This document shows positions 35,513-46,797 of a stretch of DNA of 64,000 bases, piece after piece (positions within the stretch are counted from its first letter, which is position 1; each line of letters opens with the position of its first letter). The position numbers and the translations under genes were made by a program. The notes under the pieces were generated by a model. It saw nothing but the letters and a program-made list of their open reading frames with translations, did no database searches and was not told the DNA's origin. The DNA lies in contig CM056743.1 of the NCBI GenBank assembly GCA_029851415.1, positions 75,351,186 to 75,415,185 of the forward strand, read 5' to 3'. Source of the stretch: Eretmocerus hayati (lineage: Eukaryota > Arthropoda > Insecta > Hymenoptera > Aphelinidae).

Positions 35513-38500
35513 ATGAGACCATTGCGTTAGCTACGTCCGAACAGGTCTCAAAAGTTTGCGAAGCCAGTCAATCACAATCTCAAGAAACTGCGAATACTTT
35601 TCAAGTTGACGCGACTAGGATTTTCAAAGTTCCTGATACGACAAAACCGACAGATTATCTTCGATATTGGATCAACGTAAAAATTGGTCCAATAGAATTG
35701 AAGGGATTATTAGATTCGGGAGCCGCACGGTCCGTGATAGGCAGAAAGTATCGAGACATCGCAGGACGAATTGGTATTACGCTCCAACCCTCTAATTTTT
35801 TGTACGCTCAAATGGCGAACGGAGAGTTAGAAGAGGTAGCTGGGGAATTGATCACTCCCCTGGAGATAGCTGGGATAAGCAAAAATATGCCGATTCTTAG
35901 CGTGCCATCATTACCTGTAGATCTCATTTTGGGACTTGAATTCATCCGTTTCTTTGGGATGCACATCTTAGGTGACAGTGACGAATATACATTCGCAGAC
36001 CTTAAGGACAAGCAAAAATTTGCATTTGAATTATTTTCAATCGAAGCACCAAGTCAAGTGAATTTAGAGTCTGAAATTCGAACATCATCGGAAGGAAAAA
36101 TTGAGTCAAAATCTGAAGCGTCAAGAGACGCGAAAGAGCCACAATCGAGAGGTGAAGGTTTGAAAAAATTGAGTGATTATGAAGCTTATAGACTGAAAAG
36201 AGTTTTAGATAAATGTTTACCTCACCAGAATAAAAATGAGAAATTTTTGAAAGCAACTGATTTAATCGAATACGAGATTCGACTCTTGAAAAGTGCACGT
36301 CCAGTAAAGCAAAGATATTTTCCGTTATCAGATAAAATGGAGAAAACAATGCATGCAGAATTTCAAAAATTATACGACGCAGATGTAGTTGAAAAATCAA
36401 ACAGTCCTTGGAATAACCCAGCATTTTTAGTAAAAAAGGCGAACGGAGGGCATAGATTAGTAGTAGATTTACGAGTAGTCAATTCATTAGCTGGAAAAGA
36501 TGCGTATCCGACACCCTATATGGACACTATGTTAAGGAAATTAAAGAACGCGAAATATATAACTACGCTGGACTGATCCATGGCCTACCATCAAATAAAG
36601 CTTAAAAAGATTTCGAGAAATATTTGCGCATTCACAATTCCCGGTAGAGGGCACTGGCAATTCAAAAGGCTACCTATGGGCTTAGCTAACGCTGGAGCCT
36701 GCTTTCAAAGATTAATCGACTCAATTATAGGAGACCTAGAGCCTTACGCGTACGGGTATTAAGACGATATTGTCCTGGTGACAGAGACGTTTGAACAGCA
36801 TTTAGAGCTACTAGAAAAATTATTAAACAGAATCGTGGGGGCAGGTCTAACGATTAACAGAGAAAAGAGTAAATTTTGTTGCCAAGAAGTCAAATTTTTA
36901 GGATATATAGTGGACGAGCACGGTTTAAGAGTCGATCCCGCGAAAACAGAAGCAATAAAAAATTATCCGAGGCCTAAAAATGTCAAACAAGTGAAGAGAT
37001 TTACAGGTATGACATCATGGCACAGTAAATTCATCAGAAATTATGCGACGATTGTAGAGCCAATAAATCGGTTATTGAAAAAAGACGCGAAATTTGAGTG
37101 GAAAGAAGAACAGGAAAAAGCATTTTGTACGCTAAAAGAAGCATTAGTATCTGCACCCGTGCTCAGTATGCCAGTTCCAGACGCGGAATGGTTCTTGCAT
37201 ACTGATGCATCAGACACTGGGATAGGATCTATGCTTACACAGAAGGTTGATGGCAAAGAACGCGTAGTGTGTTACGCGAGTCGATCACTTTCAAAACAAG
37301 AAAGAGTCTGGTCAGTAACAGAACGTGAATGTCTGGCTATAAAATGGAGTATTGAAAAATTTAGGCCGTATATTGAACGGGAAAAATTTACTGTTGTAAC
37401 AGACCACAGCGCGCTACAGTGGCTGTTCAACAAGAAAAATCCAGTAGGACGCGTAGGCAGATGGGCCCATGACCTCGCGAGTTATTCGTTCCGCGTGATC
37501 CACCGCAAAGGAACGCTTAATGTTGTCCCTGATGCGCTCTCAAGAATGTTTGAAGACGACACGATGAATATCGGTTCAGTTGGAGTTCTTGAGAAAACAT
37601 CAGATAAGTGGTACAACAAAAGATTTTTTCAAATCTTGAAACATCCAAAACGATACAGAGATTGGAAAATTATGGATGGTAGAATTCATAAATATAGGCC
37701 AGATCAAGAATTAAATGAAATAATTGATGATTTAGATGCGTGGAAATTAGTGGTTCCAGAAGAAAACCGCGCAAAAATAATTAAAGAAAGCCATGACGAG
37801 CCATCAGCTGGTCATATGGGCAAAGAAAAAACGTATAGAAAGGTCGCGCAGTCATACTATCGGCCCGGTATTTACTTAGACGTCGCGAATTACGTGAAAA
37901 ATTGCGATAGGTGCGCGTTATATAAAGTAGATCAACGCGGTCAGATAGGTATGATGGGTACGCGCACAGTCGACAGACCGATGAAGATTATTGCAATGGA
38001 TTTAATGGGACCATTCCCAAAATCGAAAGAACAGTTTGAATATTTACTCATTTTCGAGTGTGTTTTTAGTCGCTATATAGTCTGCGTGCCACTACGTAAA
38101 AAGACTGGTCAAGCGGTTCAGAATGCACTTGAAAATGTATTATGTACACATTATGGTACACCGGAAATTTTGATTAGCGATAATGGGTTAGAGTTCAAAA
38201 ACGAATTGATGAATAAATTCTGCGAGGAAAACGGTATAGAGCATGAATTTACCCCTAGTTTCCATCCCCAAGCAAATCCGGTGGAACGAATCAACCGAGA
38301 TATTAAGACCATGATAGCAATATTTGCTGATAACCACAAAGAATGGAATAAGCATATTCAACAATTTCAATTTTGTCACAATTCAAATTTTTCAAGTTCG
38401 ACCGGAAAATCACCAGCGTTCATGATTTATGGTCGCGAGATTAAAGCGCCAAAATTATGGAGAAGACGCGTGAAAATATTCGGGAAAAGCTTGAAAAATT

Positions 38501-39289
38501 TCATGAAAAACGGTAATCAAACAGAGTTAATAGAGTCATTAAAAAAATTCAGACGGAGCAGAAATCACTTCAGAATCAAATTCAGAGAATAAAGTAGAAA
38601 GCGAATCAGAAAATCAGAATTCAAGCCAAGCGAATGAGCGCTCGCGAGTCGATGAGCCTGAGAAATTTACTATTCAACACGAAAAGCTCAATTCAGATTT
38701 TATTGTTTCTCAAGAATCATTAAAAAATTGGTCAGATCGTATGAATAAGTTACCCGAGGTACACGATTCTACTATAAATAAGATTGAAAAAGCGAGCGAA
38801 AAACAAGAATTAAATTATAATGTATCAAAGCGTGATGTTAGATTTAAGATAGGTGATAAAGTATTGAAGAAGAATCGACCATTATCATCGGCAGAGAAGA
38901 ATTTCACAGCGAAGCTGGCAGAAAAATTTTCAGGACCATTCGAAATTAGCAGGCAATTAGGAGAAAATGTCTACGTGTTATCAAAGGATGGAGCTGAGTT
39001 ACAAGCATCTGTCCACGCCAAGGATTTGAAATATGCAAGCGTTGCATCAAGTCACAAGTCAAGAAAAAATCCGCCCGAGCAATCATCAAATCAGCAGCAG
39101 ACAGAAAATTCGGCGTCGTCAAGTTCCGGCGAGGCTGCCCGCCCCGCAACAGCGCCACGCGCTCGGAGGAATAGCCGCCAGAAGCCGCGAGGAGCTGCAG
39201 GTGAGCAGATCACGCGCGAGACCGATCGACAGCCCACGCGCTCGAAAGGCCCAATAACAAGATCTAAATCAAAAGTTATAAGTGACTAG
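35437..39289 (+). pseudogene. pol: pol of the Ty3-type element: PR, RT, RNase H, integrase
   Basis: Open in the -1 frame relative to gag from 35437, overlapping gag's end by 76 bases; no canonical slippery heptamer was seen. Protease has LLDSGAARSVIG at about 35707. RT begins near 36290 (RPVKQRYFPLS); RNase H has FLHTDASDTGIG, TERECLAIKW and VTDHSALQWL; integrase has a zinc-binding HHCC region (GHMGKEKTY, CDRCALYK) and catalytic DLMGP, SDNGLEF and PVERINRD. Lesions: TGA at 36574-36576 in RT; TAA at 36760-36762 replacing the second residue of the RT YxDD box; and a frameshift in the A-run near 38541-38547, after which the C-terminal integrase domain (FKIGDKVLKKNRP) continues in another frame to 39289. 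The enzyme cannot be made whole from this copy. Confidence 0.93.
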
Positions 39290-39419
39290 AGTGTATATAA
39301 AAGCTACAAGTGACTAGAGTGTATATAAAAACTACAAGTGACTAGAGTGCATGTAAAAGCTATAAGTGACTAGAGTGTAGATAAAAGCTAAAAGTGACTA
39401 GAAGTGTATATAAAATCTA
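39280..39419 (+). repeat. Five tandem 28-bp units with TATA-box-like cores
   Basis: Units of the form AAGTGACTAGAGTGTATATA then AAAGCTAC repeat five times from the last codons of pol. Three of the five contain TATATAAAA; the others are variants (ATGTAAAAG, AGATAAAAG). The array ends about 65 bp before the ATG of ORF3. Confidence 0.88.
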
Positions 39420-39485
39420 AGTGCCTAATTCTAAGACTTAAGATTAGTGACTAGAAAAAGTTAAAGACCAGAACAGTGATTAAAA

Positions 39486-41249
39486 ATGGGACCTATAAAA
39501 TAGGCAGTGATTAAGTGGTTAGCTAAAGACAGTGAAAAGCAAGATCAAAGTGGAAATGGCGACCCTAAAACGCGCGCGAGTGAGCAGGACAGAGACAATG
39601 GAAGTGCGGGAGTGGCAGTGCCTTTGGACACTCAGGACACCGTTAATAACGATGCCAGAGTGCCGGCAACCGGTATGCCCATCGTACCCGCGACAAGACC
39701 ACCCGCGCGCCAGCAGGAGGCCAACATCACCTCCGAAGACATTGCTGAATTTCACGCGCGAAAACGCGTACGTGAAAAATCAGCAGTAATGCGAAGCTTG
39801 AAAGCCATGGCAGAACCTTGGAGAGAAGAAGATCGTCGCCGGCGCGAAGCAGAAACGCGCGCAGCAACAATAACAACAACATCGACGCCTGAGTTCCAGG
39901 AAGAGCAGCTACAAATAAGAAAAGCGCGCGCCGATGCTCATGCAGCAGCAGGGGGCCGATTTTAAACACTGGTCGTGGCCACTCGACCACGGACACTGGC
40001 CGCGTGACCAGCGCGGACAGGTATATATGCGCGGAGAGACGCTCCGCTATTTCGCGTTCCTTGCATCCTGCGCCGTGATTAGGTTAGATAAACTGTAAAA
40101 GTCATTAGTGACAGACGATGAAATGATGAATATCTAAGGAACGATCATAATTTTGTTATCGCTATTGCAAATTTTCCCAATTTATTGGTCTTCCCACAGG
40201 TGGTAATTTGAATTATTGCCCGTGCCGTGTATGATTGTTTTAAGCTTATCTCGAAAACGTGTACTGTTTTGCTGCAAAATCTGCTTATATTACAAGTTTT
40301 GTACTACCTAACCTAACCACGGCGCAGGATGCAAGGAACGCAGCGCGGAGCGTCTCTCCGCACATATATACCTGTTCGCGCTGGTCACGCGGCCAGTGTC
40401 CGTGGTCGAGTGGCCACGACCAGTGTTTAAAATCGGCCCCCAGTTGCAGCAGAGCTCAACCGCGCCGTCAGCAACACGCGCTTAGGGCTGGAGGTGCAAT
40501 GTAGTCTCGCTCTTCAACTTCATCAGCGCAATCATTTTTTGCAGCTGAGAGAACGCGAATACCAAGCGCGTGTAGATAGAGAGAGACAGCATGTCTCTAA
40601 TAGATTTGCGATTGATCTGCCTCGGGCCATTCAAAATGCCAAGCAAATGCATCAATCGTTGGAATATAGGTCGAGTATGTTGGATGCGCGAGAAGGATCG
40701 CTCATGCAGCGCGAGGCAGCAGTTCACGCGCGTGAACAGCATTTGCAGCGATCAGCTGATCGGTGGGCGGCAGAATGCCGTAGTTTGGAAAGAGCGTTGC
40801 GTGAAGAAAGGGCACGCGCAAGATTTTCAAATCAGCGAGTGTCACCCCCTCAAGTACCAGCGAGGCGCCGAGTATCGGTCAATATGCACATTGACTTTGA
40901 TTTTTACGCGCCCGATCAGCTACAAAATCAAGTGATCATCGAGGAAGCGGAAGAGGAGCCACCCGCGCCAGAGATGCAGCAACAACAACAACAAATGCAG
41001 GAAATAGCTCAACCAGCTGTCGAGCCGCAGCAGCAGCCACAGCAAGATGATAATAACGCATGGAGGCCTATAAAAGGATACCGCACGCAAGCTGAGCGTG
41101 AAGCGCGAGTATACATCACTCAAGCGCAGCGCATTCAACGCGCGCAAGAATTGAATGAGTCATTCAGACTCAGAAAGATTCAGCAAATGAAATTGAATAA
41201 GGCGTGGGCAGATGCGCATTTCTTGCCTGGAGAACGAGACATCGAGTGA
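39486..41249 (+). pseudogene. ORF3 of the Ty3-type element: coiled-coil protein, interrupted
   Basis: A third frame in the env position. The most likely ATG is at 39486, followed five codons later by TAG at 39501-39503, then a long open frame to 39951. A 489-bp MITE plus a 3-bp duplication (492 bp, a multiple of three) separates this from the rest, 40443-41249, in the same phase. The N-terminal part is polar and Pro/Ala-rich. The part after the MITE is a strongly predicted coiled coil (LREREYQARVDRERQ, REGSLMQREAAVHAREQHL), followed by an acidic EEAEEEPP stretch, poly-Gln, and a basic end (RIQRAQELNESFRLRKIQ). It has no signal peptide or membrane segment, so it is not a usual Env. Function unknown; particle assembly or RNA binding are possible. 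Confidence 0.75.
39952..40440. mobile_element. MITE with long terminal inverted repeats
   Basis: Terminal inverted repeats of about 135 bp start GGGGCCGATTTTAAACACTG on each strand, and CAG is duplicated at 39949-39951 and 40441-40443. The centre (about 40087-40305) has no coding content. The GGGGCC ends and 3-bp duplication resemble PIF/Harbinger-type elements, though their usual duplication is TWA, so the family is open. Confidence 0.85.
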
Positions 41250-41861
41250 GCAGCAGCATCAGCTTCAACAATACCGAGTCTACAACATCAAGACAACGAC
41301 GTATGGTTATTATTGTCAGAGGAATTTCGAGTTTTTTCATTAGTTAAAATCAGTTAGGATTTTCTTTTGTCATGATCAAAAAGGTTTATAGACCGTGGGC
41401 GAGACGCGTGAAATAACGCGTATTATTCAGTTATTTTGTGTTGCGTAGAGATATCAGAGAGAGAGAGAGAGAGACATATATATAATGAGAGAGACTCGTA
41501 TTGATAGTTATAAGTATTTACAGATGTACAAAAAAGAAGTTCCTATTTACATGATTGCAAATATTTACATGATTCATAAGAAGAAACTTTATTATTTTCA
41601 GCATTGGACTGTGTAGTTGAATGTTCAAGAATATTTATTATTTATCTGCGTGATATCATCATGAATATTTAGTGTTTACAGGATTATTCAGGTTTTTTGT
41701 GAAGTGAACAAGGCATACTTTATTCATTCACGAGATGCGAGTGAGAGCAGAAAGTAGTGAGAGAGTAGAGAATTTTATTTTGAGGTTTTTTTTCAGTGAT
41801 AAAAATTTAAAAGCTTCGATCGCGACAATTTTTCCAAGTCTTTCAGCGGGTTCAAGACTTT
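41250..41861. other. 3' untranslated region of the Ty3-type element
   Basis: AT-rich sequence with a GA microsatellite at 41454-41474; no gene seen. Confidence 0.6.
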
Positions 41862-41872
41862 GCGGGGGGCTC
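41862..41872 (+). promoter_or_regulatory. Polypurine tract
   Basis: GCGGGGGGCTC lies directly before the 3' LTR at 41873, where plus-strand priming is expected. Confidence 0.65.
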
Positions 41873-42601
41873 TGTGACGGGGTAATTCGTCACACGCGAG
41901 TCGAAGCATGAATTCATATTCGAATAGACTATTAGCCACGAGAGAGGGGAGAGAGAGAAGAAAGAGAGCAAAGGGACAGCTGTCGTCGTGGGGACGAGCA
42001 GCTTGCCGCGAGGCACGAGAGCGAACGGATGATCTATCCGACGGATCGAAAAATAACGCGACGCGCGCGACATGGGTGTGAGATTGTGTGTGTGCCGACC
42101 TTGGCCCCGGTCGACGGCCACGCGCGTGTGTGCAGCAGAGTGACTCCCCGGGATCATCGCCGAGTAGCCGATCGGTCCGAGCCCGGGATCCAGGGCAAAC
42201 ACGCTGTCCATCCTCGGGATATGTCGGCCCGGGTGCGAGGCACCGGCTTGCGCCGTGCGAGACATGTGTGTGCAGGAATGGTGAGTCTCTCTCCCCCTAG
42301 TGCGCTCTCTCTCTCTCACGTGCGTTATAGGTATCATTCGCTCGCGTTACTAAACGCGACTTTATAGACTAATTGTATGAATCTTCTGTTCATTTTGTAT
42401 TAATAAATTATTCGAAGGTAACGGAGAAGTAACCCACAGTAAACAGAAATTACCGAGTTCGATTCATTTATTTAGTTAAACTCTACATATAATGATATAT
42501 ATATATAGACGAAGACGAATATATCCCAGAAAATTCCTCATCCCTTTAGGATGAGAGATAGCAGATATGGGTAATCAATGAGAGGCTCGTTACCCTATCT
42601 C
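41873..42601 (+). repeat. 3' LTR of the Ty3-type element
   Basis: Nearly identical to 31644-32389. It is 17 bp shorter, mainly from the (AT)n tract. It ends CTATCTC before the CAACC duplication. Confidence 0.93.
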
Positions 42602-45600
42602 CAACCATTTACCGTATCCCAAGAGTGCAAAGGAATACCTGCTGGACTCTGGGACCGGTTATAGCGAGTCTCGGCGTCATATTCCGTGCGGAGCCCTACG
42701 AATGCGATCAAAGTCATGAATTCTCGAGGTGTGATCGCGAATGTCCCACTTCGATCACAATCTGGTTACCTTCCTCCATCATTAATGAACTATTTGCCGT
42801 GTTCCAGGAGTGGGTAGACAGACCTGCTGGACTCTGAGACCGGTTATAGCGAGCCTTGGGGTCATATTCCGTGAAAAGCCCTATGAATGCGATCAAAATC
42901 ATGAATTCTCGAGGTGTGATCGCGAATGTCCCACTCCGATCACAATGGGGTTACCTTCCTCCATCTTCAATGAACTATTTGCCGTGTTCCAGGAGTGGGT
43001 AGACAGACCTGCTGGACTCTGAGACCGGTTATAGCGAGCCTTGGGGTCATGTTCCGTGTAAAGCCCTATGAATTTGATCGAAATCATGAATCCTCGAGGG
43101 GTAATCGCGAATGTGCCACCTCGAACACAATGGCGTTACCTTCCTCCATCGACAATGAATTGATCGCCGTAATCCGGGAGTTTGTAGACAGACCTGCTGG
43201 ATTCTGAGGCCGGTTGTAGCGAGTCTTGCGGTCGGATTCCATGCAAAACCCGGTGAATCCGATGAATATCATGGATTCTCGAGGTGTAATCGCAAATTTG
43301 TCACCTCGATCACAATGAGGTTACCTTCCTACATCATAAACCAACTATTTGCCGTGTTCCAGCAGTGCGTAGATACACCAGCTGGACTCTGAGGCCAGTT
43401 ATAGCGAGTCTTGGGGTCATATTCCTCGCAAAGCATCATGAATGCGATCAAAATCATGATTTCTCGAGGTGTGATCGCGAATGTCCCACCTCGATCACAA
43501 CGGGGTTACCTTCCTACATCATGAACCAACTATTTGCCGTGTTCCAGGAGTTTGTAGATACACCTGCTGGACACTGAGCCCGGTTATAGCGAGTCTTGGG
43601 GTCATATTCCGTGGGAAGCCCTATGAAGCCGATCAAAATCATGAATTCTCGAGGTGTAATCGCGAATGTGCCACCTCGAACACAATGGCGTTACCTTCCT
43701 GCATCGACAATAAACTATTTGCCGTGTTCCAGAAGCGCGTGAATACACCCGCTGGACTCTGAAAACCAGTTATAGCGGTTCTTGGGATCATATTCCATGC
43801 AAAGCTGTGTGGATCTGATCAATTTATGAGATCTCGAGGTGTAATCGGAATTGTGCCACCTCGAACACAGTAGGGTCACCTTCTCCTATCATGAATCGAC
43901 TATTTGCCGTGTTCCAGAAGTGCCCGGACAGACCTGTTGGACTCTGAGACCGATTATAGCGCGTCTTGGGATCATATTCCGTGCAAAGCTGTGTGGATCC
44001 GATCAAGATCATGAAATCTCGACGTTCGATCGCAAACGTGCCATCTTCATCACCATGGCGTCACCTTTCTACATCATCAATCAATTATTTGGCGTGTTCC
44101 AGAAGTGCGTCGATACACCTGCTGCACTCTGAGACCGCTTATAGCGAGTTTTGCGGTCGGATTCAATGTAAAACCCTGTAAATTCGATAAAAATCATGAA
44201 ATCTCGAGGTGTAATCGCGAATGTGAAAACTCGAACACAATGAAGTTACCTTCTTACATCATATCCCAAATATTTGCCGTGTTCGAGAAGTGCAAAGATA
44301 CACCTGCTGGACTCTGAGACCGGTTATAGCGATTCTCGGGTCGATATTCTGTGCAAAGCCCTATGAATGCAATCAAAATCATGAAATGTCGAGGTGAAAT
44401 CGCGAATGTGCCATCTCAAACGAAATTAGGTCACCTCCTCCTATGATTAATTAACTATTTGCCGTGTTCCAGAAGTACGTGGACAGACCTGCTGGACTCT
44501 GAGACCGGTTATAGCGAGTCTTGCGTTCGGATTCCGAGCAAAACCCTGAGACTCCAATGAAAGTCATGGATTCTCGAGGTGTAATCGCGAATGTGTCACC
44601 CCGATCACAATAGGTTTACCTTCCTCCATCATAAACCAACTATTTGCCGTGTTCAAGGAGTGCGTAGAAACACCAGCTGGACTCTGAGGCTGGTTATAGC
44701 GAGTCTTGGGGTCATATTCCGTGCAAAGCCCCATGAATCCGATCAAAATCATGAATTCTCGAGGTGTAATCGCGAATGTTCCACCCCGAACACAATGGCG
44801 TTACCTTCCTTCATCATCAATCACCTATTCGCCGTGTTCCAGTAGACTGTAGACCGACCGGCTAGACTCTGAGGCTGGTTGTAGCGATTCTTGCGGTCGG
44901 TTTCCATGCAAAACCCTGTGAATCCGATAAAAATCATGAAATCTCGGGAGTATTCGCAAATGTGCCACCTCGATCACTGTGGGGTTACCTTCCTGCATCA
45001 TCAACCAACTATTTGGCGTGTTCCAGAAGTGCGTAGATACACCTGCTGGACTCTGAGACTGGTTATAGCTGAGCTTGGGGAAAATTTTCCGTGCCGATCT
45101 GAGTGAATCCGATCAAAATAATGAAATCTCGAGGTCTAACCGTGAATGCGCCAACTCGATCACAATGGTGTTACCTTCTCCTATCATCAATCAACTATTT
45201 GCCGTGTTCCAGAAGTGCAAAGATACACCTGCTGGACTCTGAGACTGGTTATAGCGAGTCTCGGGGTCATATTCTGTGCAAAGCCCTATGAATGCGATCA
45301 GAATCATGAATTCTCGAGGTGTAATCGCGAATGTGCCACCTCGATCACAGTGGGGTCACTTTTTTCTATCGTCAATCAACTTTTTAGCGTGTTCCTGAAG
45401 TGCGTGGATACACCTGCTGGACTCTGAGACTGGTTATAGCTAAGCTTGGGGAAAATTTTCCGTGCCGATCTGAGTGAATCCGATCAAAATAATGAAATCT
45501 CGAGGTCTAACCGTGAATGCGCCAACTCGATCACAATGGGGTTACCTTCTTCTATCATCAATCAACTATTTGCCGTGTTCCAGAAGTGCAAAGATACACC

Positions 45601-46797
45601 TGCTGGACTCTGAGACTGGTTATAGCGAGTCTCGGGGTCATATTCTGTGCAAAGCCCTATGAATGCGATCAAAATCATGAATTCTCGAGGTGTAATCGCG
45701 AATGTGCCAATTCAAACACAATGGGCTCACCTCCCTCTATCATTAATCAACTATTTGCCGTGTTCCAGAAGCGCGTGGATAGACCTGCTGGACTCTGAGA
45801 CCGGCTATAACGAGTCTTGCGGTCGGATTTCATGCAAAACCCCGTGAATCCGATGAAAATCATGAAATCTCGAGGTGTGATCGCGAATTTGCCACCTCGG
45901 TTATAATGTGGTTACCCCCCTACATCATCAATCAACTATTTGCCGTATTCCAAAGGAGCGTAGATTTATCTGCTGGACTGGAAAGACCGGATATAGCGAG
46001 TGTTGGGGTTGAATTCCGTGCGAGGCTGTGTGAATCCGATCAAAATCACGAAATCTCGAGGTGTGATTGTGTAAATGCCACCTCGATCACAATGGAATCA
46101 TCATTCAACTATTTTCTGTATCCTAGGAGTATCTAGATACAGCTGCTGGACTCTGACACTGGTTATAGCGAGTCTTGGGGTTGGATTCCATGCAAAGCCC
46201 TGTAAATCCGATAAAAATCACTAAATCTCGAGGTGTAATCGCAACTGTGCCTCCTCGATAACAATGGGGTTACTTTCCTACATCCTCAATCAACTATTCC
46301 CCGTGTTCCAGAAGCGCGTTGATACACCTGCTGGACTCTGGAGACCGGTTATAGCGATCCTTGGGATCAAATTCCGTGCGAAGCTGTGTGAATCCGATCC
46401 AAATCACGAAATCTCGAGGTGTGATCGTGAAAACGCCACCTGGATCACAATGGAATTACCTTTTTGAATCATCAATTAACTGATTTCTGTGTTCTAGAAG
46501 TATTCAGATACACCTGCTGGACTCTGAGATCGGTTATAGCGAGTCTTGGGGTCTGATTCCATGCAAAGCCCTGTCAATCCGATGAAAATCATGAAACCTC
46601 CAGGTGTAATCGCAAATTTGCCACCTCGATCACAACGGGGTTACCTTCCCACATCATCAACCAAGTATTTGCCGTGTTCCAGAAGTACGTAGATACACCA
46701 GCTGGGATCTGAGACTGGTTATAGCGAGTCTTGGGGTCGGATTCCGTGCAAAGCCCTGTAAATCCGATCGAAATCATGAAATCTCTAGGTGTAATCG
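42602..46797 (+). repeat. 185-bp satellite array, block C
   Basis: Continues the monomer broken by the LTR element and runs about 22.5 monomers. A dimer-level duplication of 371 bp is visible (45060 onward against 45431 onward). The last monomers (45900-46790) are more diverged. The array stops within a monomer after TCTAGGTGTAATCG. Confidence 0.96.

Larger units (their letters stand above)
31644..42601 (+). mobile_element. Ty3/gypsy-type LTR retrotransposon, about 10.96 kb
   Basis: Two LTRs of about 0.73-0.75 kb flank a tRNA-Lys-type primer site, gag, pol in the order protease, RT, RNase H, integrase, a third ORF and a polypurine tract. CAACC is duplicated at 31639-31643 and 42602-42606. 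About nine base differences between the LTRs are visible, apart from an (AT)n length change, so the insertion is fairly young. All three frames carry lesions, so this copy is defective. No env-like gene with signal peptide or membrane segment is seen. Confidence 0.94.
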
